A stretch of DNA of 64,000 bases from Ottelia alismoides. Lineage: Eukaryota; Streptophyta; Magnoliopsida; Alismatales; Hydrocharitaceae. Numbering within the stretch: the first letter of the stretch is position 1; each line of letters starts with the position of its first letter. Location of the stretch: the NCBI GenBank assembly GCA_037367405.1, contig JAZKJV010004145.1:558001-622000 (forward strand), in the 5' to 3' direction. The translations under genes were made by a program, and so were the position numbers. Under the pieces are notes generated by a model. That model worked only from the letters and a program-made list of their open reading frames with translations. It was not told where the DNA came from and ran no database searches. Below, one piece after another: positions 21,622 through 32,298 of the stretch.

Positions 21622-22375
21622 CTGCATTTATCATACCTAAGTGTTGATCACATATTTCCAAAAGAATATATCAATCCTATAAATTCTGTCAAGTGTCCAA
21701 AGAGAGACGATCGTGTATAGAATTTGATTCTTCCCAATATCTCATGAGTGAGCTCATGTCATCCGGTTTAACAATGAACCTGTATGATCTCTTTGAGAGA
21801 TCCTATTACTCATATGCCCTTGAATGCACACCAACGTGTCAGTGTATAGACCTTGATTAGGTCATCAACCTAAAGGTCTACCAAATGTACATACTTAGAT
21901 ATATAGTAACACATATATCTCCGGTCAAAGGATGCGTGCATATATCGTTACAGTATACGACATAGATCTTTGGTTATCTCGATCTCGTTATGTCAACTGT
22001 TTGACCTTACTAATCTAACAACTCTGAATCTCTATTCTTATGCAGAGGACCTGCATCAAGATCTCGATCAAATACCAACCTTTAGAAAAAGGATTTCCAT
22101 CTCCTTCTCAGGCTGGAGATCCTCTCTTAATAATCATTTGATGGTGCTTGATGAGTCCTCAATCTAACTCTTCAGATATTCATCCAAGAACCGGCCTTTA
22201 GGATTCATCAATTGAATCAATAGTTGTATGATCATTAAGATGACCATGGTACATAACCCTAATTTTAGTACGAGACATATTATGCAAATAAGTTAATCTT
22301 CATTTCATATCAGGGAATGATATTCGCTATAACATTTATTGCATAATGGTTTGTCGTGGGCTTGCATGTCCAACA
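21622..22375 (-). repeat. Truncated copia LTR (same family as 45247-47903)
   Basis: It is about 750 bp, nearly colinear with 47150-47903, including the block CAATATCTCATGAGTGAGC and GCAGAGGACCTGCATCAAGA. Its outer end on the minus strand is TGTTGGACATGC at 22375. Only the LTR-start part remains; the opposite end stops inside the LTR near 21622 with no target duplication. It therefore marks a deletion junction rather than a clean solo LTR. Confidence 0.8.
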
Positions 22376-22499
22376 ACTCCTTTACTTATTCAAAACAACA
22401 AAAAATATAAAATCCCCAAAATATCAAAAACATTGAAAATCAGAAAAAAAATCATAAAAATAAAAATGAAGAAGAACGAAATAATTAGTTCTTGCACGA

Positions 22500-23007
22500 A
22501 TGGAACCACTTGATGAGGAATTGATTTATAAGCTTCCCTTAATAAAGGTCATCGATTACTTCCCTGACCTCAATTTGATATGTAAATTGATGCCTAAGAG
22601 ATCGGACAATAAAAGGATAAATATTGAGAAACATCTCGTGTCTATGGCCACAAACTTTGTGATGGGGAGAAAGACCAAGAGCCATATAGTGAAGTGGTTG
22701 CCTAGGGCTGAATATGAATTCAAATACACGACTTTTACACATGCCATAATCGATGATGACTCATCGATAAATATCCTTCCGACCTGTGTGTTTAACAAGA
22801 TCAAAACTTAGGCTAATCCGAAAGTTGAGAGAGATCGTTCAACTGGATGATCGATATATAAAACAGTCAAGAGGAACTATTTCTGTCATCATTACTTTCC
22901 AAGGTGCTCTACTCCATGTAGAGTTCACGATCATTGACATTGAGCACCGAGGAGAGTTTACCCAATCTCCTATTATTTTCGAGAAGCTACTCTTAGCATC
23001 ATCTTAG
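22500..23007 (+). pseudogene. Gag end and aspartic protease remnant (element 3)
   Basis: 22500-22811 encodes MSMATNF-like sequence before the protease, then AIIDDDSSINILPTCVFNKIKT, aligned with LLDSGSSINLLPAALL of element 1. The catalytic motif has become DDD instead of DSG. After a frameshift near 22800, the frame 22786-23007 continues with IKQSRGTISVIITFQG and VEFTIIDIE...SPIIFEKLLLAS, matching the protease C-terminus (VVLDMEI...PIILGRPFLATT) with the conserved LGRPFL lost. It is non-functional by active site and by frame. Confidence 0.7.
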
Positions 23008-23227
23008 GAGACTATATATTACGAGACTCGAGAGAACAATTCCAAGCATTGGGAGTACTCTGACATCATCCATTATTTGACACACTCGACTCTAAGGTAA
23101 CCAACAAATGTGCTGACAGTCGTGACCATCAAGAGGTAGATGAATCATAACTTTGTATTGCACCTGTAATACCGACTACTCGAGGTAGAATGTTTCTTTT
23201 AACATACCAGATAAGGAATTTTCTGAG

Positions 23228-23526
23228 GTGTCCTCATCAAATCTGGATGAGGTAGTTTATACGACTAATCTCAGTTCGACTATTCTTAAGCCATATCTGA
23301 GCAAGCAATCATGTGTCAACCCTCATTGGACAATCCCTTCACCTCACTATTATTCATCTGAGGACGATTCTGACAGTGACACATATGTATTACCCACCTC
23401 CTCTATCCCGCAAGAAGGTTCGTCACAAACCTTCTTGAACCTTGTACATTCTCCCTCCTTCCTGTATAGTCATTTTCTTTCTTTGTATATTCTCCAGATC
23501 TCATCGTTTCTCAGACTCACTCTTGT
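23228..23526 (+). pseudogene. Acidic linker remnant (element 3)
   Basis: A short open stretch rich in Ser, Pro, Asp and Glu (SSEDDSDSD), similar in composition to the protease-RT linkers of elements 1 and 2 but without alignable motifs. It runs directly into the hairpin array, which in elements 1 and 2 lies just after the integrase stop. The deletion that removed RT to integrase therefore has its right end near here. The protein assignment is by position and composition only. Confidence 0.4.
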
Positions 23527-23799
23527 CCTAGACTTAGGCTGACCAGAGCCTAAGTATAGGTGGAACATATGCCCTCCATGTATATATATTCATCCATTTC
23601 TTCTCCTGACCTCAACAACCCCATTCTTGAACTTCTTCCACACTTAGGATGACCAGAGTCTAGTATAAGGAGCGGATCGACTTCTATACTTCTGTTATTT
23701 TAAATCTTCTACGCTTAAAACGAGCGATGTCTTTTCCTCGCTTGTTGTGCTCCGAGGTCATAACACATGCTTAACATATATACTTTACCCATTGCTCGT
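23527..23799 (+). other. Hairpin array with PPT-like arms (element 3)
   Basis: 23527-23540 pairs with 23547-23560 (13 of 14) around the loop GACCAG, and the 3' arm is CCTAAGTATAGG, the PPT-like motif. A second degraded copy at 23641-23670 keeps CTTAGGAT-GACCAGAG-TCTAGTATAAGG. The longer-range stem is ACGAGCGATG (23720) with CATTGCTCGT (23790): 10 pairs including one G-T wobble, at the same relative place as 7236/7332 in element 1 but with different bases. Confidence 0.72.
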
Positions 23800-25142
23800 A
23801 CTTTCACGTATTTTTTGTATATGTTATGCAATATTTACAGGTTGCGTAAAATTAAAATAAATCTTTTTGTAAATATATGTATAATTGAATAGTACATTTT
23901 ATAATTTGTATAATACCTTTATAATTTTGTAAAATCCATGTAAAATATAACTTTTGTAAAATTTGATGTAAATTAGGAGCAAAAAAAGTGGCCTCCTATT
24001 TACTCTGCATATCATCTTTCCACACATAAAAAATGTCTTGCAGTTCATTCATATTCATTGCATGTCATCTGCATCTCAATCGCATATCTAGCATATGTAA
24101 AGTGAGATGTTAGTCGGTTATAAACTGAGTTACGAATTAAAGTTCAGGATGGATTTGATCGTAATCTACCTAATTTCAGTGGAACCTTAGAGGAGCTGAA
24201 GTTATGTTTTTTTAGGTCAGGCGCTAAGTAGAATAGTTCATACACATGCATGATTATTTTAAATAGAAACCTGACATGGACAAGCACCATGCACGTAGCT
24301 CTTCATTGATAAGGTGGTGAGGAGGTAGAATTCTTTGGCTTGGAGTAGCACACAGGTAGAAACATCAGTCCTCCTCTAGGGAGGGTAATGCAACTCAACC
24401 TAGTCTAGTGGCGTCGACGTTTAAGGACGGGATTCTGTAGGTTGCAATAAAGCTTCACAAGGTGGATATACTACTTGCTTAGAAAGAAAAACTCCTTATG
24501 TACATGTTGCCTTGTATATATAAAAAAAGAAAAAGGAAAAAAAAGAACTAAAAAATGGAAAGGCCTGATTGAAAATAAAATGTTTGTGGGAGTGTATTAT
24601 TTGCAAGGCATATGCTTCAAAGTCTCATACCAAGGAAGCCTGCAGCTAGAGACTTGGCTACATTGGTCATGATCCACAGATATGTGACTACACTGGTCAC
24701 AATCCATTCTCTTATCTACCCCTCATCTTGAGTCGGTTGCACTTGAACTTAGAAGGAGATACCCCGCTCCACGAAGAAAGAGTTGATTGATCGAGGAATT
24801 ACATTTACCATGTTAGAGGAGGTTGTTTCTTTTCCATTTTTGATGTGGAGAGCTATTTTTCACTTACACGGTATAAAAAAGATTCATATCTATCAGAACT
24901 TGTGTATGAGGATTCGTTCTGACCTGAACGTTGAGGAGACCTGAATAGAGACTTGTGGAACTAAAAGGTTGTTAGGTCATAAATGCTCATCCCAATAAGG
25001 TTCAACCACGCTATAAATCAAAAGGTTGAGTAAATCTCCATTTTCACCTTTTTATTCATGACCTTGGTACGGAACCCAAAATCATTTCACTCTTGCATTT
25101 CATTTTAGTAGCACAGGGCGAGCAAGGTTTAAATATAGGGGG
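23800..25142 (+). other. Conserved 3' noncoding region and PPT (element 3)
   Basis: AT-rich sequence, then blocks at 24300-24850 that align base for base with element 1 at 7990-8570, including GGTGGTGAGGAGG, GGTTGCAATAAAGCTTCA and GGTTGCACTTGAACTTAGAAG. It ends with GCGAGCAAGGTTTAAATATAGGGGG, the PPT, at about 25118-25142. No open frame of note. Confidence 0.7.
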
Positions 25143-28100
25143 TTAATGAATATGTGATTTATCATTATAAAAGTTGAAAATAGATTTTTATTCATGAGTA
25201 ATTGGTTGCATATCTCCATTTATTATGCATTATTCTCATTTATGAATTTAGAATTAATGTCTGCATTTTAGCATTCATATTTGCATAAATAAGAAGCCTG
25301 AAATTTCATGTGTACATATTCACCTATTAATTAGCTAACATCACCTATTTCTATCTACTTTAACTAACTAAGACATAATAAAATCAACTCTATAGTATAT
25401 ATATTACTAACCCTGATAAAGGAAAAATATAAAAAAATAATCCGTAAAATTGACCAATAAAACCCAAACCGTAGTTTGATATTAAGAACATTAAAATGTG
25501 AATATATCTCTAATATAGTCTTCTTTGGGTCCTCACTCACTTTTGAATTAATGTACATTCAAATAACTACAAATCAATATCAAATTCCAAAGAATTGGAG
25601 TTCGTATGTGAAGCTTGGGTTTTGGGCCCCTAATATTTATAGTGCATATTAACCAAACAACCCCTTTATTTTATCTTTGTATGTTCTTAATTATTGAAAA
25701 TCCAAAAAGATAGAATAAGTTGTAAATATTCTTTCATATTTTCTCTAATGTTTTGGTTTTTCTCTTATTTAAAAATAACAAAAAATCTGCAAAATATAAA
25801 AATGTGGTGTTTTATATCTATATGGTGAACTTAAAAATACTTTTTGTACAGATGACTTATTTTTATTTTTAATTCCTTCACAAAAGTTGTAGATATCATC
25901 GAGAGGAGTAACTTTTATGTTGACCAAATTTTTATTTGACCCCTTTTCTTATTTCTTTTTTTTCTTTTGATTTAATTTTCAATTTTTCTGGGAGAGACAA
26001 GTGGCCGCTCCCAGAGCCCCCATGTGCACCCTCATTTTTCTTTAACTATTTTATTACATTAATTATTTATTTAATTATTTAATTATTATTTAATTATTTA
26101 ATTAATTCTTATTATTTATCTATATTTATATATTATTATTTATTTTTAATATTTAAGAATTATTTATTTAATTTATTTTGTTTGAAAAATTATTTTTTTT
26201 ATTTTTTCGCTCTCCCTCTCTACCCATGCAACCCCCATGCACGTTCTCCCCTCACTCCCATTATGCCCTCTCCCTCTTTATCCCAACCACCTCCCTCTCC
26301 CTCATTCTCACTTCCTCTACAAACCCTCTCTCTTGCCACAAACACCACCCGTGCATCTCATCCTCCTATATCTCTCATGACCTGCTTTCTCTCGCCTGCC
26401 ATCTCCTCTCTTTTACGTGCAACCGCAACCACCCTTCTCTTCCTCGCCACATCGCTCGCCCTCGTCCAACAAACCATAAAAAGCCTTGCCACCTTCAATC
26501 ACAAGACATCCATCGTTCTCCTATAAAAGAGGCCACTAGCTTCGGTCCCTCGAGTTGTGACAGACCTAGGGGCAACTATGAAGGCAACCATGGCCATCAC
26601 GATCCAGGTGAGATCCACGAAGCAGTTTTTACGTTACAACACCTTGCATGTTGCAGAGCCTCAATATTCTCGCTGGGTTCTTAAGGCCATTGCAGAGTCA
26701 GCCACCTACCTCTCCACCCTCAGGCAAACCCACTCATCCCTGTCATCCACTCTCTGCCTTCCCTCATTCATCCTCCATTCACTAGAACCCCAACACCACC
26801 TTCTACCTTCATGCACATCACCTTCACTTTTCCTCACTCTCCATCGAGCTAGTCACCGTTGGTCTTCCGCTTGCTCGCTCACATGGCAACAACCAGTACC
26901 TCTGCCTCGATCTAGGCTCCGCAATAAGCTCCACCACCTTCACAACTGACTCCTCTCTCCTATGCAGAGCTCTAGGCTCCCGTCACAATGCACTCCACCA
27001 CAATCACCACTGGATACTCCGACCTATGTAGACCTCACTTACCACCGACCTTGACATTGACTCCACGTTGCACCTCCTCTAGGAAATACATCCTCGAAGC
27101 TCCAGTGCAACTGTTGCGGACTCGCTTCACCTAGCACTATAGCCCATCAATTGTGAACGACTGAAGTCACCGCAAGCTTAATAAACTCCCATTGGGATCC
27201 ACTAAGAACATGACCCCATGTTCATACATTAAAAGCATGTGGGAGGGGGTATTTTGCATATTCTCCCCCACTAAATCATAAAAAAATATCGAAGGGATCC
27301 CGCTAATCAAAGCTCATATGCCACACATCACTGTTTTGGAGATTTTGCGCATCCGACCCTCTAGGTTGCAACAAATAGCAAACAGACCCCCCGCTCCAAC
27401 AGGCCAAGCACGTCATATACGTTAGGAGTAAGAATTATACCCTTGCCCATGGAATATTCAATACTTAAAGAAGTATCCTTGTGCGCTATTTTTTAAGTTT
27501 TCTTTTATTTCAGTTTTGCGTAAATACCCATGTGTTTGGATATTAATTTGAATATTCAATTAGCAACATTTTATTAATTTAAAAATTGCATTCTATAGAG
27601 CAATTTTTGCTTTATCAGATGTATATTTATTTGCAATTTTATGAGCAATGGTTTATTTAATATAATTATTGTGGAAAGTAGCATATTTTTTCCTCTATGT
27701 GATATATAATTTGTATTAAATTAATCATAGCTCCAAAAATTCCCTAAAATGCATGATATGTATATTTTAAGTTTTTATATATTATATGTAAATTTCATCT
27801 CATTTGCACACATATTAAGGCCAAATAATTTGAATGACAATTTTATAATTTGATTTCTAAGTAATCAACACTTAGTACTTTTTTGAATTTAAAAATTGTT
27901 CAGGATATCTCTGACACAGAACTATTTAGATTAATTTAATTCTAGAAAATGTTGACGCTTGATGTTTATCAAAAATAATTTTCTCAAAATCTCCTAGTTT
28001 TTATATTTATATATAACTAAATAATATTGCATCCACAAATTCCAAAAAAATTATAGTATCTTAACTTCATCATATTCCCATTGTGGTCATGTTTAAAGAT

Positions 28101-28448
28101 TTTTGGACTTTATTTGTTCACAATTTCTGTATTAGTCCGCGAACTTCTCTAAAATTTCATGGCACTCAATATGTGCATTTCAAAATACCAAAATTCTCAC
28201 TATGGAAACTTATCCTATAGATCGACTATAAATCAACCTAAGGAGACAGTGGCCTCCCTGAGTTCGACCTTTGGTTTGACTAAGTAAAAAAAATCGACCA
28301 CTTGCTTTAATTTGACAAATATGTAATTTAGAGGTTTTTTGTTAACCTGAAATTGCCCGACTGCCTTTGAAATTCAATGTTAGTTTCACATAAATAATAA
28401 GGGTAAATATGAGTTGTCCAATCCATGTGGACTAACTAGAGCGCAAGG
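25143..28448 (+). repeat. 3' LTR of element 3
   Basis: It starts TTAATGAATATG after the PPT; the expected TG has decayed to TT. U3 shares many blocks with element 2's LTRs (AAGAAGCCTGAAATTTCA, ACTTTTGAATTAATGTACATTC, GGTTTTGGGCC, GTTGTAGATATCATC). A TATA box is at 26522, a C-rich block at 26200-27130, and GAGTTCGACCTTTGG near 28261 marks the U5 end as in elements 1 and 2. The exact 3' end is uncertain, about 28300-28450, because a solo LTR is inserted immediately after 28453. Confidence 0.6.
26522..26528 (+). promoter_or_regulatory. TATA box of the element 3 LTR
   Basis: TATAAAA in CTCCTATAAAAGAGGCC, at the end of a C-rich, CCTCTCC-containing block. It has the position and context of the other Athila-like LTR promoters here. 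Confidence 0.5.
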
Positions 28449-28453
28449 ACATG

Positions 28454-31400
28454 TGTCAATAGTCCGTTTCTCCACCGCCCCTTTCAGATTCACGTGCGAT
28501 GAACATGAAAATCGAGGTGTCTAAAATGAGCCTCACAAGTCGAGGACTCAATCGCTGTGACGAACTCTCAACAACCGTGTTTAGTAAACAATTAACCCAC
28601 ACAATTTATGTAATGTCAATGCAAGTAGTGTGAATCAAAAGTCATTGTACCCTATAATAGGGTTAGAATACATGAAATAATGGAGGATAGACAATCGAAA
28701 TTGGTTAAAAGAAGACACTGGATGACTTTGTATATTTTAAGGAAAATTTTTAAATTTTATGGGGCTTTTAATTTTGTAATTTTTATGGAATTTTTGTTTT
28801 AGTTTTTGTTTTAATTTTATATTTTTTTATTTTTATATTTTTCGGATTTTTAATTTTCCTTTTCTTATCATTTATATCAGAACGTAATTTACATATAACT
28901 ATAAAGAGTTATATAATATAACATGGAGTAATATAATTTTTAATACAACTAAATATAACGAAACAATGTTGAATTAAAACTTTTTGTTTTTTCCCACTAT
29001 TTTTTTAGATTTTTTCGAAAATTTAGCTAATTGTTAGGTATTTGTAAAGTAAAAAACATTAAAAAACATGAACCAATTAAAGAGAGAATTTATTTGAGGA
29101 TGAAAAATGACAAAAAGTGTAAAACTTCTCCAAATTACTTTTAATAAATATTAAATAATATATATATATATATATATATAAAGTTCAAGAATCGAGAGGG
29201 ATATTTTTAGATGTTTACAAGATATTTTTATAATTTTTATATGGATTTTGGAATTTCTAATTTTTCTATTTTTAGTAGTTTTTATATGCTCAAAATATTG
29301 TAGAAACAAAATTTATTTTTTTGTGATTTTCCAAATTTCTCAGTTTATTATTTTTAATAAATTGAAAATAATATAAAATAGCTAACCAAAAATATGTGTG
29401 ATATATCTATATGTCAGGTATCTATTACAATTTTCCAAGAATTTTTAAAGCCTTGGAGAAATTTTTCACAATATAATGTCTACGAAAAGAAAATGCATAC
29501 TTGTAGGGGTATTTAAGTAAATATTTAATGTTCTAGGACCTTAGCTGAACACCACAGAGGAACTTGAGGCCAAAATGCAATTTTTCGTAAGTTATCTAAT
29601 AAATAATATTCAGAGAGGTAATTTTAGAAACAATGTTGAATCTAGGGGGCAAATGAAACTTTTACAGAAAATTTTACACTATTAAATAAAAAAGCAAGAC
29701 TATAATGAAATACAAAATGTACAACGACTTAGGTTCAAAATACACATTCCCCTTGCGCGCATAGGCACCTGAGGTGATGTGGATTGGACATAAATGCAAA
29801 TAACAAAAGGATATGGGCTGAATTGTAATTATTATAGAAATATTTAAACTACAAATGAATGTTTGTAGACTAAAAATGAAATACAAAATGCGAGAGGGGT
29901 GCACGTAAAATACCTTCTACATGCGCAATAGATGGTTGATGGTCTTCCCTTATTCATGTGGCACAGATCCAAGAAACCGGTGATGCTTAGACTGGAATAG
30001 CTATTATGAGATCTCCAAGGGAGATATGATGATTAAGGCTTCGTGCATCCAACAGTCCTTGTACCACCTAGCGAATGGGTTGATCGGACGATCAGGAGGG
30101 CAGGTGGAAGAACATATCAAGAAATTGACTGGGCCAAGTTTCGTTTAGGACTCCCTTGCTTCTTTCAACACATGGGGGTTACGGTGTAGGTGCAAAATGA
30201 AGCTCTTGCTCATTCGCACCAAGTGATGGTCTCAAAAGGTCCCCTAAAGCTCCAACTAAGTTAGTCTAGGTTGAGGAAGCAAGGGAGCTCTACGTACCTT
30301 CCTCCTGGTCAAAATTAGCTTGTGAGGAATCCTTCCGCCCTCTAGATCATGTAGGAAGATTATGTACGTGAAAACCAAGGTCCTGAGGGAGGCGTGGCGG
30401 TGACATTGTGCTAGGATGAGTGAAGATGAGGTGTGGTGGTGACAACTACAATTTAGCAGCAGAGGACGAGTGCTGGGAGCTTTATCTTAGCGAGATCATG
30501 AGGAGAGGGGATGCATGGTGCATTCAATAGCAAAAGGGCAAGGTATGGTAGGTAAAAGTGAAGGCATAGGATGGTTGTAGTGAGCCAAAATAGCTGGTAG
30601 AGCTGAAGCATTGATGAGATCTTATTTTGGGATTTAACGAAAAACTAAGGTAACCAAATGAAATAAACACTTACACTACACTAATGCTATGCTAAGGAGT
30701 AGGAAAAATGAAGAAAGAAGAGCTTAGTTGAACCTAGACCAACCTAGAGCAGAGCTTCGGGCGGAGAAGATGGTTTAGTTGGACCAGCATTGATTCAACG
30801 CCGCATGAACTTGTTAAAGAAACATAAGAGTACCTACTATCACTAGGAATCATAGGATGCACGAGTTTTAGGGTTTTTGGTACTAGAAGAGGGATCAAGG
30901 AATCAAGGAATGTTGGATGCGACACTATATACAGGATGTCTTTACTACAGGAGAGGTGCTCAATTTAGAGGCCCTTCGAACAACGAATCATCAGGGTGTA
31001 AAAGCTCGAAGGTCAAGGATTAAAAGTCTAGCACAAATCGAGAGAAATAGATGAAAGACCTAAGAATGAAAAGTCTATAAATACGGGGTCAAATGAGGTT
31101 TGACGCATGTGAGACACTCGGTTAGAAATTTTACTGACGTTAGTGGATGAAGGGCCTTGGTTGGTTCACATTATCTGCAAGAGGACAATATGAAAAATAA
31201 AAGAAGAAATAGAAGTAAATTATTTATTTTATTTTTGCTTAAAACATATTTTTTTATTATTTTATGTAATATTTTAATACTATTTTGATTTACTTTTATG
31301 AGTTTATTTATTACAAGTAACTTTTTACAAGTAAAAGTATAACTATATTGACCTATGTTTTGTATATTTTTTTTTGTGTTTTACGTTTTATTATTTTATA

Positions 31401-32298
31401 TACATTATTTATATATTTTATAACTCTTTTAAATACACATGAATATATTTTTCTTTTATTTTTATGTTATAGTATGTATACTTAAATTAATAATGATATT
31501 AACTATGTAGGTATAAGTATTGGTAATTCATCTATGTTTTTTAGTATGCTATTTTATTTTATTGTATTTTTTTATGATTTTATTGAATTTTAAATACATA
31601 TATATTATAAATAACATTAATAAAATTATAAGAATGTAAAAAAGTCAAAATGTAAAGAATAAATAAAATAAATACTTTATTAAGGTGTATAGTACAATAA
31701 GGGTCCAAAACCTAGCTTTTGCATCTTAATTCAAAATTTAATGAAATCACATTCATAAAATATCTTATAAAAATTTATATACAATTAGAATGTTTTGGTG
31801 CATTTTGAGTTCGTATGAAGAAGATAAAGCTCTAGAAATTGGGATTTTGGAAACTTATTTTAAGTGTATAATATATAATGTGTATTATTTTGTGTGAAAT
31901 CAAATTTAAAATTTTCTATCAAGAACTATCATGTAAAAAGTTTCATCTTTGAGGTATAAAATAATAAATAAGAAAATGGGTCCCAAAAATGAATTATTGG
32001 AGAATAAAAGTTTGGATTTTTATTGATTATTTGGCCCTTATCTCCACCTACTTTATTCCATGTCATCCTAGTCATCATGATGCCAAGGTCTCGTGGTTTA
32101 GGCTCATAAATACCTTTAGCATTTTGCTCATTTTCTTTTCTTTATTCTTTTATTTTGGCTTTATACAATGTATTTTATACTCTATCCACACAATAAATAA
32201 TGAATGGTAATTCATACAAAATAATGATATATACATGCATATATCTAGGGTTTAAAGGTCAAAATAAAGATTAAAGGTGATGAAATGAAGATTCAACA
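28454..32298 (-). repeat. Solo Athila-like LTR with 5-bp target duplication
   Basis: On the minus strand it begins TGTTGAATCTTC-ATTTCATCACC at 32298 and ends CGGACTATTGACA at 28454. It is flanked on both sides by ACATG (28449-28453 and 32299-32303), the 5-bp duplication expected of LTR elements. It is related to the LTR at 18801 in inverted orientation. No internal sequence is attached, so it is a product of LTR-LTR recombination. At 3.85 kb it is the longest LTR here. It contains a (TA)n run near 29159-29180 and a TATA-like GTATTTATAG at about 31083 (minus). Confidence 0.75.

Larger units (their letters stand above)
22376..28448 (+). mobile_element. Athila-like element 3: internally deleted, non-autonomous
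   Basis: It runs in the plus orientation: protease region (22500-23007), linker-like sequence (23228-23520), hairpin array (23527-23799), conserved 3' noncoding region, a PPT-like TATAGGGGG ending at 25142, and a 3' LTR from 25143. RT, RNase H and integrase are absent: the sequence passes from the protease linker directly to the 3' region. The LTR resembles that of element 2 (shared CTCACTTTTGAA-TAATGTACATTCAA). The 5' part is lost at the junction with a copia LTR fragment at 22375. 22376-22499 is AT-rich and unassigned. Confidence 0.72.

Noticed and set aside
26178..26949. Open frames of 114-168 codons rich in Ser, Pro and His
   Set aside because: C-rich block of element 3's LTR around its TATA box; composition alone explains the lack of stops.
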